64,000 bases of DNA, from the NCBI GenBank assembly GCA_052315315.1, contig JBLSDE010000001.1, forward strand, positions 1-64,000. Reading direction: 5' to 3'. The notes below the pieces were generated by a model. That model saw only the letters and a program-made list of their open reading frames with translations. It did no database searches and had not been told where the DNA came from. Of the stretch, positions 35,145 to 44,487 are shown piece by piece; the first letter of the stretch is position 1; each line of letters opens with the position of its first letter. This DNA comes from Cuniculiplasma sp052315315. GTDB taxonomy: Archaea; Thermoplasmatota; Thermoplasmata; Thermoplasmatales; Thermoplasmataceae. Position numbers and translations under genes: made by a program.

Positions 35145-36419
35145 ATGGCAGCACAGAAACCACATATAAATTTGGTTACAATAGGTCACGTCGACCATGG
35201 AAAGTCTACGTTAGTAGGAAGATTGCTATATGAGCATGGTGAAATCCCACAGCATATCATAGATGATTATAGAAAACAGGCTGAGGAGAAAGGTAAAGCA
35301 ACGTTCGAGTTTGCATGGGTTATGGATAGATACAAAGAAGAGAGAGAAAGAGGAGTTACAATTGATCTATCCCACAGAAAATTCGAGACTGACAAATATT
35401 ACTTTACAATCATAGATGCTCCTGGTCACAGAGACTTTGTAAAAAATATGATAACTGGGACAAGCCAGGCAGATGCAGCCATGCTTGTAGTATCCGCAAG
35501 AGATGGAGAAGGCATTATGGCACAGACCAGAGAACATGCTTTCTTGGCAAAGACGCTTGGAGTTCAGCAGCTCATTGTACTCGTAAATAAGATGGATGCT
35601 ACACAGCCCCCTTACAGTGAGAAGAGATTCAATGAGGTTAAAGAACAGGTCGAGAAATTCCTTCTTTCCGTTGGATACAAAAATTACCCAATCATACCAA
35701 TTAGCGGGTACAAGGGAGATAACATAGTTAAAAAATCGGACAATATGCCTTGGTATAAGGGTACTACATTGCTAGAGGCTCTTGAATCACTGAAGGTTCC
35801 TGAGAAACCCACATCCAAACCACTCAGACTCCCAATTCAGGACGTATATTCAATTACGGGAATAGGAACAGTTCCAGTAGGGAGAGTTGAAACAGGAATC
35901 ATAAGACCAGGGGATAAGGTCATATTCATGCCAGCAAACAAACAGGGAGAAGTAAAGAGTGTTGAAATGCATCATGAAAATATGGCCCAGGCAGAGCCAG
36001 GAGATAACATAGGATTCAACGTAAGGGGTATAGCTAAGAACGATGTCAAGAGAGGAGATGTATGTGGACCTTTGAATTCGCCTCCAACAGTTGCCAAATC
36101 CTTCACTGCTCAGATTGTGGTGCTTAACCATCCAAGTGTCATTGCAGCTGGATACAAGCCAGTGTTTCACGTACACACAACACAGGTTGCATGCAGATTT
36201 GAGGAAATCGTAAAAACAATCAATCCGAAGGATGGAACAACCAAGGAAGAGAAGCCTCAATTTATCAAAACCGGTGATATTGCAGTAGTGAAAGTAGTTC
36301 CCGATAAACCCATGGTAATAGAGAAGGTTTCTGAATTCCCGCAGCTCGGTAGATTCGCGGTCAGAGATATGGGTCAAACCGTAGCTGCTGGACTATGTCA
36401 GGACGTAGAGTCAAAGTAA
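35145..36419 (+). CDS. tuf: Elongation factor 1-alpha (aEF1A)
   Basis: 424 aa. It delivers aminoacyl-tRNA to the ribosome with GTP. G-motifs: GHVDHGKST (residues 14-22), DAPGHRDF, and VLVNKMDA; domains II and III follow (SITGIGTVPVGRVETG; HTTQVACRFEEI). It heads a str-like operon with S10 (11 bp downstream) and EF-2. Confidence 0.98.
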   Translation: MAAQKPHINLVTIGHVDHGKSTLVGRLLYEHGEIPQHIIDDYRKQAEEKGKATFEFAWVMDRYKEERERGVTIDLSHRKFETDKYYFTIIDAPGHRDFVKNMITGTSQADAAMLVVSARDGEGIMAQTREHAFLAKTLGVQQLIVLVNKMDATQPPYSEKRFNEVKEQVEKFLLSVGYKNYPIIPISGYKGDNIVKKSDNMPWYKGTTLLEALESLKVPEKPTSKPLRLPIQDVYSITGIGTVPVGRVETGIIRPGDKVIFMPANKQGEVKSVEMHHENMAQAEPGDNIGFNVRGIAKNDVKRGDVCGPLNSPPTVAKSFTAQIVVLNHPSVIAAGYKPVFHVHTTQVACRFEEIVKTINPKDGTTKEEKPQFIKTGDIAVVKVVPDKPMVIEKVSEFPQLGRFAVRDMGQTVAAGLCQDVESK

Positions 36420-36430
36420 GGTGAACTAAT

Positions 36431-36745
36431 ATGGTTTCATACAGGGCTAGAATATCTCTAAGCGGAACTGATCATAAGGTAGTAGATGATGTCTGCAGAG
36501 AGATAAAAGGCATAGCTGAAAGAACAGGAGTTGAAATACATGGCCCTGTACCTCTACCAACTAAAAGACTAGTTGTCCCGGTCAGAAAATCTCCCGACGG
36601 AGAGGGGTCTCCCACATGGGATAGATGGGAAATGAGAGTACACAAAAGGTTGATTGATATTGACGGTGACGAGAGAACACTAAAACAAGTAATGAAAATA
36701 TCAATACCTGACGGTGTACAGATAGAGATACAGATGAAAAATTAA
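36431..36745 (+). CDS. rps10: Small ribosomal subunit protein uS10
   Basis: 104 aa, the standard archaeal size. Family motifs: ARISLSGTDHKVVDDVCREI, GVEIHGPVPLPTKRLVVPVRKSPDGEG and WEMRVHKRLIDI. AGGTGA sits just before the ATG. Its place between EF-1A and EF-2 follows the archaeal str arrangement. Confidence 0.97.
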   Translation: MVSYRARISLSGTDHKVVDDVCREIKGIAERTGVEIHGPVPLPTKRLVVPVRKSPDGEGSPTWDRWEMRVHKRLIDIDGDERTLKQVMKISIPDGVQIEIQMKN

Positions 36746-36767
36746 TTTTTATTTATAATTTAAGAGA

Positions 36768-38978
36768 GTGGATTTTATGGGTCGAAAGGAAGATAATATT
36801 GCAAAGGCCAGCTTGCTTGTAACTAAAACTGAAAGTATAAGGAACATAGGTATTGCTGCTCATATAGATCATGGAAAAACCACATTGAGCGATAACCTAA
36901 TTGCTGGGGCTGGTATGATGAGTGAAGATCTGGCTGGAAAGCAATTGATGCTGGATTTTGATGAGCAGGAGCAGGCAAGGGGAATTACAATAAATGCCGC
37001 TAACGCTTCAATGGTGCATACTGTTGATGGAAAGGATTATTTAATTAACCTCATAGACACACCAGGTCACGTTGACTTCGGAGGAGATGTTACTAGGGCA
37101 ATGAGGGCAGTGGATGGATGTATAATAGTTGTTGACTCTGTTGAAGGTGTTATGCCTCAGACAGAAACCGTGATAAGACAAGCATTAAAGGAGTTCGTTA
37201 AACCAGTTCTGTTTATAAATAAAGTAGATAGGTTGATCAATGAACTTAAACTTAATGGCGAAGAGATGCAGAAGAAGTTTATTAAAATTATAAATGACGT
37301 TAACAGATTATTAAGCAAATATGCACCAGAAAAATTCAGAAAGGAATGGCAACTTAATGTGGCAGACGGAAAAGTAGCTTTTGGGTCTGCTTATCACAAT
37401 TGGGCAATATCTGTTCCAGCTATGAAGACGTACGGTGTCAATTTTAATGATATTGTCACCTATGTCAGGGGAGAAAAACAGAAGGAACTTGCCAAAAAAG
37501 CCCCCTTGCACAAAATCATTTTGAATATGGTAGTTCACCACTTACCTAATCCAAAAGAGGCCCAGGCCTACAGAATTCCGAATATATGGAAAGGTGATTT
37601 AGAGACACCTGTTGGAAAGGCAATGACTTCCTGCGATGGACAGGGTCCACTCTCGATGATGATAGTTAAGATCATAGTTGATCCTCACGCCGGTGAAATA
37701 GCAGTAGGTAGAGTTTTTAGTGGGACACTAACAAAGGGACAGGAACTTTACATTAACGGTGCCTCTGGAAAATTTAAAGTTCAAACCCTGGCGATGATGG
37801 TAGGTCCAGATAGAATTCAGGTTGATTCAATTGCGGCGGGAAATATAGCCGCCGTGATCGGTCTTAAGAGCGCAATCGCAGGATCCACTGTTTCTGCTTC
37901 ATCTGACATGGAACCTTTTGAACCTATGACTCACTATACCGATCCAGTTGTAACTCTTGCAATTGAGGCTAAACATACGTCTGATCTTCCAAAACTTATT
38001 GAGGTTTTAAAAACGGTTTCAAAGGCTGACCCTTCAATACAGGTTAACATAAATCAAGAAACTGGAGAGCATCTGATATCTGGTATGGGGGAGTTGCATC
38101 TTGAGGTTACCCTATACAGAATCAAGAACGATTACAAAATCGACGTAACAACTTCTGACCCTATTGTGGTCTACAGGGAAACGGTTGAAAAGGTTGGTGG
38201 ACCTTTCGAGGGAAAATCGCCAAATAAGCATAACAGGTTCTACTTTAAGGTTGAACCCTTGAATGAAGAGGTTGTTGATCTTATTAAAGAAGGAACTATA
38301 CCCCAGGGTGAAAAGTTTAAGGATAAAAAGACAGTGATAGAACTACTTCAGAAAGCCGGAATAGATAGGGATACAGCCAAGGGAATTATAAGTGTAACCG
38401 GTGAAAATATTTTCTTCGACGTAACCAAGGGAATACAGTATCTGGACGAGACAATGGAGCTTCTCATTGAATCATTTAAGGAAGTGATCTCAAAGGGGCC
38501 TTTGGCCAATGAGGGCGTAACTCATGTAAAAGCGCTTCTTGTAGATGCAAAACTCCATGAAGATAGCATACATAGAGGTCCTGCACAGGTAATACCAGCT
38601 GGAAGAAACTCTCTTTATGGTGCAATGTGCCAGGGGAAAAGAATTTTGATGGAGCCGGTCCAGAAAGTTTTTATAAATGTTCCACAGGAAATTATGGGAT
38701 CGGTTACCAATGAAATTCAACAGAGAAGAGGAGTTGTAGAAGAGATGAATCTTGAGGGTGACGATATGGTCATCGTCGCAAAAGTCCCGGTCTCTGGAAT
38801 GTTTGGCTTTGCATCCGCTATAAGAAGCGCTACGGGAGGAAAGGTTCTCTGGAGTTCAGAAAACTCAGGATATCAGAGAGTTCCGCCAGAATTACAGAAG
38901 GATGTTGTGGCCAAAATCAGGACAAGAAAGGGACTTAAGCCTGAACCCTATGATGAGGCTTACTACTCATCACTATAA
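36768..38978 (+). CDS. fusA: Elongation factor 2 (aEF2)
   Basis: 736 aa from GTG at 36768; the ATG at 36777 (MGRKEDNIAKASLL) is the likelier start. It drives GTP-dependent translocation. G-motifs: AAHIDHGKTTLSD, DTPGHVDFGGDVTRAMRAVDG and FINKVDRL. Domain IV carries LHEDSIHRGPAQVIPA, whose IHRG histidine (about residue 599 from the ATG) is the diphthamide site. The C terminus KIRTRKGLKPEPYDEAYY is typical. A T-rich stretch follows the stop (38980-38995). Confidence 0.97.
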   Translation: MDFMGRKEDNIAKASLLVTKTESIRNIGIAAHIDHGKTTLSDNLIAGAGMMSEDLAGKQLMLDFDEQEQARGITINAANASMVHTVDGKDYLINLIDTPGHVDFGGDVTRAMRAVDGCIIVVDSVEGVMPQTETVIRQALKEFVKPVLFINKVDRLINELKLNGEEMQKKFIKIINDVNRLLSKYAPEKFRKEWQLNVADGKVAFGSAYHNWAISVPAMKTYGVNFNDIVTYVRGEKQKELAKKAPLHKIILNMVVHHLPNPKEAQAYRIPNIWKGDLETPVGKAMTSCDGQGPLSMMIVKIIVDPHAGEIAVGRVFSGTLTKGQELYINGASGKFKVQTLAMMVGPDRIQVDSIAAGNIAAVIGLKSAIAGSTVSASSDMEPFEPMTHYTDPVVTLAIEAKHTSDLPKLIEVLKTVSKADPSIQVNINQETGEHLISGMGELHLEVTLYRIKNDYKIDVTTSDPIVVYRETVEKVGGPFEGKSPNKHNRFYFKVEPLNEEVVDLIKEGTIPQGEKFKDKKTVIELLQKAGIDRDTAKGIISVTGENIFFDVTKGIQYLDETMELLIESFKEVISKGPLANEGVTHVKALLVDAKLHEDSIHRGPAQVIPAGRNSLYGAMCQGKRILMEPVQKVFINVPQEIMGSVTNEIQQRRGVVEEMNLEGDDMVIVAKVPVSGMFGFASAIRSATGGKVLWSSENSGYQRVPPELQKDVVAKIRTRKGLKPEPYDEAYYSSL

Positions 38979-38979
38979 T

Positions 38980-38995
38980 TTTTTATTTTTAAAAG
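38980..38995 (+). terminator. T-rich stretch after EF-2
   Basis: TTTTTTATTTTT directly after the EF-2 stop resembles an archaeal oligo-T termination signal. thrC begins about 15 bp later, so read-through is possible. Confidence 0.35.
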
Positions 38996-39007
38996 TATTG
39001 TCCATAA

Positions 39008-40039
39008 ATGCTCTTATACGATGTCTTTTGTTCCAAATGCCATTCTTCTAGAGAACATAATGAATTTTCTTGTAAATCCTGTGGTTCTCCTTTCATAATC
39101 GAATTAAAAAACGAATTTTGTGATAGGGTTGATGATAATTTTCCATATATTTCCAAGAGAATTCTTAATATTAATATGAAAACACAGAGTCTTTTTGTTG
39201 ACGGCATAAATTTAAAAGAGCTTTTTCATACTCCAACCCTTTCTTACAAGGATATTGGTATGAATAATCTCTTTTCCTTCATAAAGGAAAATAACATAAT
39301 AAAGAAAGATGAACCGGTTTCTGAGGATTCCTCTGGAAATGCAGGTGCCTCCTTTGCCTTTTTTTGCAAAGTCGCAGGTTACTCCGCCCATGTATTTGTA
39401 TCAAAGAATGCGAATCCCGTAAAGAAGTTTCAAATTGCTCAATATGGTGCCAAAATTCACATGATAGAGGGAACTAGAGAGGATGTGGAAGAGAAGGCAA
39501 AGAATTCAGAATTTACATATTTAGGTCATCAATACTGGCCTGAATTCTATGATGGTTTCAGAACCATTTCCTACGACATTTTCCAGAATTACAAGGAAAT
39601 GCCTGAAAAGATATACATCCCTTTTTCAACCGGTACCCTTTATCTTGGTGTATACGAAGGATTTCGTCATCTTGCAGATTCAGGGAAGATTGAAAAGGTC
39701 CCTGAATTAGTTGCAGTTCAGCCCAAAAATGCCTGCGGAATGTATAATTTAATTAAAGAAACAAACTATGAAAGGAAGCCATCCGTGGCAGATGCCCTCA
39801 CAGGAATTGTTCCCTTAAGGTCTGAAGTTTTAAAAAGAGTAATTTCGAATTACGGAAATATAAGACTCATTGAAGAAGACGACATTATCCGGGCAAGAGA
39901 ATATCTTTTAATGAAAGGTATGGATGTTGAATTCAGCTCGGCCATAGCATTTTCAGCAGCTTCACAATATGATGGAGATTGTACTAAAATGGCCTTAATG
40001 ACTGGCCATGGAATAAAAAATATGAAAATGATAAATTAG
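39008..40039 (+). CDS. thrC: Threonine synthase-like PLP enzyme
   Basis: 343 aa. An N-terminal zinc knuckle (CSKC...CKSC, residues 8-25) is followed by the fold-type II PLP core. The Schiff-base lysine is probably Lys81 in TPTLSYKDIG, and the phosphate loop contains SSGNAGASFA. The enzyme converts O-phosphohomoserine to threonine. The sequence is shorter and more diverged than typical ThrC (about 400 aa), so a related PLP lyase is an alternative. Its 3' end overlaps the convergent OsmC gene by 4 nt. Confidence 0.83.
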   Translation: MLLYDVFCSKCHSSREHNEFSCKSCGSPFIIELKNEFCDRVDDNFPYISKRILNINMKTQSLFVDGINLKELFHTPTLSYKDIGMNNLFSFIKENNIIKKDEPVSEDSSGNAGASFAFFCKVAGYSAHVFVSKNANPVKKFQIAQYGAKIHMIEGTREDVEEKAKNSEFTYLGHQYWPEFYDGFRTISYDIFQNYKEMPEKIYIPFSTGTLYLGVYEGFRHLADSGKIEKVPELVAVQPKNACGMYNLIKETNYERKPSVADALTGIVPLRSEVLKRVISNYGNIRLIEEDDIIRAREYLLMKGMDVEFSSAIAFSAASQYDGDCTKMALMTGHGIKNMKMIN

Positions 40040-40470
40040 GCTTCAGACTTGTGAACTACTTTTTCACCATTTAAGGTCAAGGAATATGTTAAGTGTGTGC
40101 CTCCCCTCTTAGCCAATATGGAAACACTGCAGTATTTTTCAAGTGACAGATTTATGGCACGTTTTGCATTTTCCTCTGAAATATCCCCATCAATGATATA
40201 ATGGATATTCGCTTCCTTAAGTGTTTTTGGTTCAAGTTCCTCCCTTTCTGCTTCTACTTCTACCTTGTATGATTTAATATTTTTTCTCATTCTTGAAAGA
40301 ATCAAAACAACATCGGCAGATGAACATCCACCCATTGCATATACAAGAAGCTCTGTTGGTGATATGCGAGTGGTTTTTTCAAGAAGCGGATCCTTCATTA
40401 TTAGGGTATCTTTGCCCTTGTCGTCGCTTACAAATCCATTACCTGGTTCATAATGAAAAGAGACCTTCAT
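40036..40470 (-). CDS. OsmC/Ohr-family peroxide-reactive protein
   Basis: 144 aa. The two redox cysteines of the family are present: Cys49 in YAMGGCSSADVV and Cys114 in LEKYCSVSIL. OsmC proteins reduce organic peroxides or handle persulfides. The start codon overlaps the DUF1641 stop (ATGA), which makes it the third gene of the SQR-like/DUF1641/OsmC operon; this favours a sulfur or redox role. Confidence 0.88.
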   Translation of the reverse strand: MKVSFHYEPGNGFVSDDKGKDTLIMKDPLLEKTTRISPTELLVYAMGGCSSADVVLILSRMRKNIKSYKVEVEAEREELEPKTLKEANIHYIIDGDISEENAKRAINLSLEKYCSVSILAKRGGTHLTYSLTLNGEKVVHKSEA

Positions 40471-40955
40471 TCTCCTTCTCCTCTGTCAACCCTCTTTAAC
40501 ATATTTCCAAGAACCTTTAGAGCATTTAATACCGCAGTCAGACCTGAAGCAATTTCAGGATCCTTTAGAACTCCCATAAGTCTGAGGAGTGAAAAATTCT
40601 CAGGTTTCTTGGCTCCTTCTACCATAGAGGCCCAAAGCTCATCACTGTTGTATAGAATTGTTGAAAGGCTTTCCTGTGAAGTTTTGTTTGACAGGGATGC
40701 CATCAGTGCCACAATTAAGTTTATCAGATTTATTCCACCCTTATGGAATTCAGGCTGATCTGCCGTCTGAACTATTGTTACGGGATTTCCCGGTATAAAC
40801 TCCTCAGCAAGTTTTTGTATACTTTCCAAATCTCCGGAATTTTTTAAAACCTTAATCAGGTTTAAGAGAGCAAGTACAGTTTTATCGTCGTCCATTAGCT
40901 CCCTTATTGCCATTTCCACCTGTTCATTTTCATTATTTTCATTATTTTCTACCAT
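40467..40955 (-). CDS. DUF1641 family protein
   Basis: 162 aa. An Asn/Glu-rich N terminus is followed by helical segments; LLRLMGVLKDPEIASGLTAVLNALKVLG is the DUF1641 signature. In acidophilic archaea these proteins sit beside SQR-like flavoproteins and may help anchor them. It lies 9 bp after the SQR-like gene and overlaps OsmC (ATGA). Confidence 0.8.
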   Translation of the reverse strand: MVENNENNENEQVEMAIRELMDDDKTVLALLNLIKVLKNSGDLESIQKLAEEFIPGNPVTIVQTADQPEFHKGGINLINLIVALMASLSNKTSQESLSTILYNSDELWASMVEGAKKPENFSLLRLMGVLKDPEIASGLTAVLNALKVLGNMLKRVDRGEGE

Positions 40956-40964
40956 TTCATCACC

Positions 40965-42107
40965 TCAGATAAATCCCATAGCATAAGTGCCAAAGAATGA
41001 TTCCTGTGAGTATAAACCTACAAGATAATCTGTCCTACTGGCTCTTCCCTCTATAACCTTGCCTTCCATGTCTACAAGCAAATCGGATGCTGATTCCCTG
41101 CCCTTTATCAAGACTATGTCATATTTATAGGAGTAAACATCTGGCTCAGGATATCCTGAGACCTCATGAGCTATTCTTGCAGATATGAAGTCGGCCTGTG
41201 TGCGATTTAATTTCCAGTAATTTGTGAAGTTCTTACCTGCAAAGCCCATCACATAAATGTTTTCAAAACCCTTAAGTGTTAGGTCTTTGATGTTAACTTC
41301 TATATTTCCACTGTCTGCCTTTGGAAATGAAGATTTATCAATGTATGGGTAATATGAAGAAGGTGAAAAAATTACCGGGATATCGTATTTAATGGTTTTA
41401 CCATCTTTAGATTGAAGTTCCTTATTTTTTACATTAATTGCTGAAAGATCAAAGTTTTTAACCATGTTAATACCCAGTGATTTCAATGTGTTTTCGATTA
41501 TGCTATCCATCTCGTTCATACCGGTAGGAGAATCTCCTCCAAAGGCGCAGGTGATCTTTATATCTTTGCCTAGCTCCTTTGAATCAAAGTATGTGAACAT
41601 GTTAACAGCGAGATTAACAGAATTTAGAGGGCTATATTTAGAAGTGGCATCGTGATATATCACAATCTCTCCCTTTTTGAAATTAGCTAGATCCTCTTTT
41701 AATTGAAGTGAACCTTGAATTGTCTCAATGCTTCTTGCATCTTCATTGTAGCCAACTATTTTAGATGTATCGGGAAATGCGTAATCAGCCAATATCAGGT
41801 AGTCGTATCTTATTAGCCTACCATTTTTGGTGTTAATATTATTGTCCTTTAAATTTATGGTCACAGGTTCGTCGCTGATGAATTTAACACTCATCCTTAA
41901 AACAGATTCCATACTCCTTATGGACGAACTTTGATCTATTAATGAAACCGGGATGAAAGGATTAGAATCTGTAAATTCAACTCTTTTGTTTTTTCCAAGG
42001 ATAATTACTTCCACGTCCCCTTTCTTAGCCCTTTGTACAATCTTGTTTGCAACCATTACGGCTGCCTCATTATCTCCCAATACAACTATCCTGTCAGCAA
42101 TTTTCAA
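40965..42107 (-). CDS. SQR-like flavoprotein with degenerate active site
   Basis: 380 aa with the outline of sulfide:quinone oxidoreductases/NDH-2: an N-terminal Rossmann strand (IVVLGDNEAAVMVANKI), IRYDYLILADYAFPDTSKIVG, and a late FENIYVMGFAGK block. The usual GxGxxG is replaced by GDNEAA, and the position of the SQR cysteine (CPxAP) reads YSPLNS. The protein has one cysteine in total (ITCAFGG). Sulfide oxidation by the classic mechanism is unlikely. It heads the operon with DUF1641 and OsmC genes. Confidence 0.75.
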   Translation of the reverse strand: MKIADRIVVLGDNEAAVMVANKIVQRAKKGDVEVIILGKNKRVEFTDSNPFIPVSLIDQSSSIRSMESVLRMSVKFISDEPVTINLKDNNINTKNGRLIRYDYLILADYAFPDTSKIVGYNEDARSIETIQGSLQLKEDLANFKKGEIVIYHDATSKYSPLNSVNLAVNMFTYFDSKELGKDIKITCAFGGDSPTGMNEMDSIIENTLKSLGINMVKNFDLSAINVKNKELQSKDGKTIKYDIPVIFSPSSYYPYIDKSSFPKADSGNIEVNIKDLTLKGFENIYVMGFAGKNFTNYWKLNRTQADFISARIAHEVSGYPEPDVYSYKYDIVLIKGRESASDLLVDMEGKVIEGRASRTDYLVGLYSQESFFGTYAMGFI

Positions 42108-42295
42108 TTAAACACCTCTTTTTTTATCTGGAAATACTTACGGAAATTATTTCTTTGTATTATAATTTTTACAAAAATCATGTGCATTGGCATTTATCCA
42201 TAATGGCTAACATTTGGTTTTTTGGAAAGTTAAAAATATACTCCATCTGAATTTAGTGCCAATATTAATTATGAATGATTTCCATTCGATGAACA

Positions 42296-42991
42296 ATGAT
42301 ATATGGTCTTAAACTTCATGGAAATGTCGATGAAAAGTTGCAAAATTATCTGATAAGTAAATTGGATTTTTGTGAAAGGAATGAAAAAATCAAGGCAGTA
42401 CTTATAGATGTAAATTCAGGAGGAGGCAGTGCATCTGCATCGGAAATGATCTATAATCGTGTAGAGCGGATATCAGGAAAGAAACCAATATATAGTATGG
42501 TAACTGGAATGGCGGCTTCAGGAGCTTATATGATAATTTGTCCCTCCAAAAAAATTTTTTCAATAAAAACTGGGATTATAGGCTCTATAGGTGTTTATTC
42601 AATAATGCCAGATTTTAGCGAGCTTCTCAATAAGTTAGGGATAAAAATAAGGCAGGAGAGACTAGGAATTCATAAGAATGCATACAATCCCTTTGAAACA
42701 CCTGATGAAGAAGCAAGCCAAGAGCAAAAGAAGATAATTGAGGGGATATACAATATATTTCTCCGAGCAGTTAAAAAAAATAGGAAATTGAAAGAAGAAC
42801 AGGTTTCATCTATAAGTAAGAGTGATGTGTATTTGTCTGAGACAGCAAAGGAGATGGGCCTAATAGATGTGGTGTGCAGCTATGAAGATGCAATTAATCA
42901 GATTATGAAAGAAACTGGAGAGGTAAAGAAACCGTATTTTGAGGACCCAAAAATACCTCTTATCTACAGAATCATAGGAAAATTCATATAA
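42296..42991 (+). CDS. S49 (SppA-type) serine protease, soluble form
   Basis: 231 aa. The Ser-Lys dyad is Ser75 in GMAASGAYMI and Lys127 in GIHKNAYNPFE; IDVNSGGGSASASE and KTGIIGSIGVYS are family blocks. SppA degrades cleaved signal peptides in membranes, but no N-terminal membrane helix is present here. A ClpP/enoyl-CoA-like fold explains the GGG region. Confidence 0.87.
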   Translation: MIYGLKLHGNVDEKLQNYLISKLDFCERNEKIKAVLIDVNSGGGSASASEMIYNRVERISGKKPIYSMVTGMAASGAYMIICPSKKIFSIKTGIIGSIGVYSIMPDFSELLNKLGIKIRQERLGIHKNAYNPFETPDEEASQEQKKIIEGIYNIFLRAVKKNRKLKEEQVSSISKSDVYLSETAKEMGLIDVVCSYEDAINQIMKETGEVKKPYFEDPKIPLIYRIIGKFI

Positions 42992-43073
42992 ATCCTTTCC
43001 AAAAAATACAATAAGGTATAAAAGGACTATTTAAATCCCTTTAAATCGTAAACGGCATGCTAATTTTTAATAA

Positions 43074-43415
43074 ATGGTTTTCAATTACCATATGATGGAT
43101 AGCAAGATCAATATTGTGGACAAACAAAAAGATTCAATTACATTTGAAATAATGAATTACGACAATACCCTACTCAGACCTCTTGTAGAGGAGATACAAA
43201 AGGATGAACAGGTCACTGAGTCAAGATACTTTATTAAACACCCTGTGATAGATAATCCAAGGGTTTATGTCAGGGTTAAGTCAGGAAAACCTCAAGCTGC
43301 AGTTAAAAGGTCTATAAAGAGACTTAGCAAGGTTTTCGAAACTCTGTCCAGTGAACTGAATAAAGAACTTAAAAAAATAGATGAAGATAACGTGATGGAA
43401 GCAAAGCAAAACTAA
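43074..43415 (+). CDS. rpo11: RNA polymerase subunit Rpo11 (L)
   Basis: 113 aa. The pattern DSITFEIMNYDNTLLRPLVEEI...YFIKHPVIDNPRVYVRVKSGKPQAAV matches the archaeal L subunit that dimerises with Rpo3. The family usually begins near MDSKINIVDK, so the ATG at 43095 may be the real start, although TTTAAATC boxes at about 43030-43045 fit the ATG at 43074. Trm-G10 follows after 15 bp. Confidence 0.85.
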   Translation: MVFNYHMMDSKINIVDKQKDSITFEIMNYDNTLLRPLVEEIQKDEQVTESRYFIKHPVIDNPRVYVRVKSGKPQAAVKRSIKRLSKVFETLSSELNKELKKIDEDNVMEAKQN

Positions 43416-43430
43416 GAGCAAAAGATAGTT

Positions 43431-44396
43431 TTGGTTGAAAAATTTTTAGTTGAACAGTATGGTGGAATTTCTCAATTCTCCTTGGAGGATATAAATTCCA
43501 CAATAAATTTGAGTGGCAGGGGTTATTATCAGGGCATAGGGGATGATCTCTTTTTAGTGGAAACAGATGAAGAGACTATTAAGAATCTGGCCTTTTTAAA
43601 GAGATATTCCTATCACATAGGAACTGTGGAAAACTTGGCGGAGATCAGGAATCTATCTATCCCTGATGGAAAATTTTATGTCAGAGTCATAGATAAAAAG
43701 GATGGCCATGGAACTGCATATGAAAGAATTGCGGGTGAATATCTAAATGGAAAAGGACGTATCTCATTCGAAAACCCAGATTTTATCATACATATTTACC
43801 ACTTTGATTTGTGGTATATAGGCGTACATAAATCACAAATGAAACCAAATAATCCAAATGAAAGAAGGGCACCCATGAGACCATATTTTACCCCAGTTTC
43901 CATGGACCCTAAATATGCATCATTTCTTGTTAACATGGGGTATTTTCCTAAAGGAGCAAAACTTCTTGATCCATTTTGCGGAAGCTCTGGAATATTGATT
44001 GAGGCTGCATTGAAGGGTTATTCCATAACTGGATTCGACATTGTTAATGAGATGGTAGTTGGATCCAGGGTAAATTTAAGGTTCTTTGGGATAAAAGATT
44101 TTGATATAAGAAGACAGGATTTTATAAATTATGAACCCACTGAAAAATTTGACGGAATAATCACTGATTTTCCCTATGGTAGGAGTTCTAAAGTTACTAA
44201 GGAAAGAAAAACCCTCTATGAGTTAGGTGCATTAAAAATGGCCCAGGTACTCGGATCAGGTTCAAGAGCCTGCATCGTCACAGATGATGAACAAAATACT
44301 GAGTACTTTAAAGAATACTTTATAGTTGATAAGATTTTAAAACAAAGGATTCACAGATCACTTACCAGGCATTTCGTCAGGCTGATTAGAAAATGA
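43431..44396 (+). CDS. tRNA (guanine-N2)-methyltransferase, Trm-G10 type
   Basis: 321 aa, TTG start. A short N-terminal THUMP-like region precedes the class I methyltransferase core: RRAPMRPYFTPVSMDPKYA, motif I LLDPFCGSSGILIEA, and motif IV TDFPYGRSS where most members have DPPYG. The family dimethylates guanosine 10 of tRNA. The Phe in place of Pro at motif IV is a mild deviation. Confidence 0.87.
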   Translation: MVEKFLVEQYGGISQFSLEDINSTINLSGRGYYQGIGDDLFLVETDEETIKNLAFLKRYSYHIGTVENLAEIRNLSIPDGKFYVRVIDKKDGHGTAYERIAGEYLNGKGRISFENPDFIIHIYHFDLWYIGVHKSQMKPNNPNERRAPMRPYFTPVSMDPKYASFLVNMGYFPKGAKLLDPFCGSSGILIEAALKGYSITGFDIVNEMVVGSRVNLRFFGIKDFDIRRQDFINYEPTEKFDGIITDFPYGRSSKVTKERKTLYELGALKMAQVLGSGSRACIVTDDEQNTEYFKEYFIVDKILKQRIHRSLTRHFVRLIRK

Positions 44397-44487
44397 AAAA
44401 TGTGAGTCGAATGCCCTAAAATACTTGGAAGAATCAGGAATACATTATAATAAATTTAGATCGCATGAATAAAAATGTTATTTTTAA

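Noticed and set aside
35850..36377. 175-codon minus-strand open frame
   Set aside because: Antisense to EF-1A, whose coding frame is certain.
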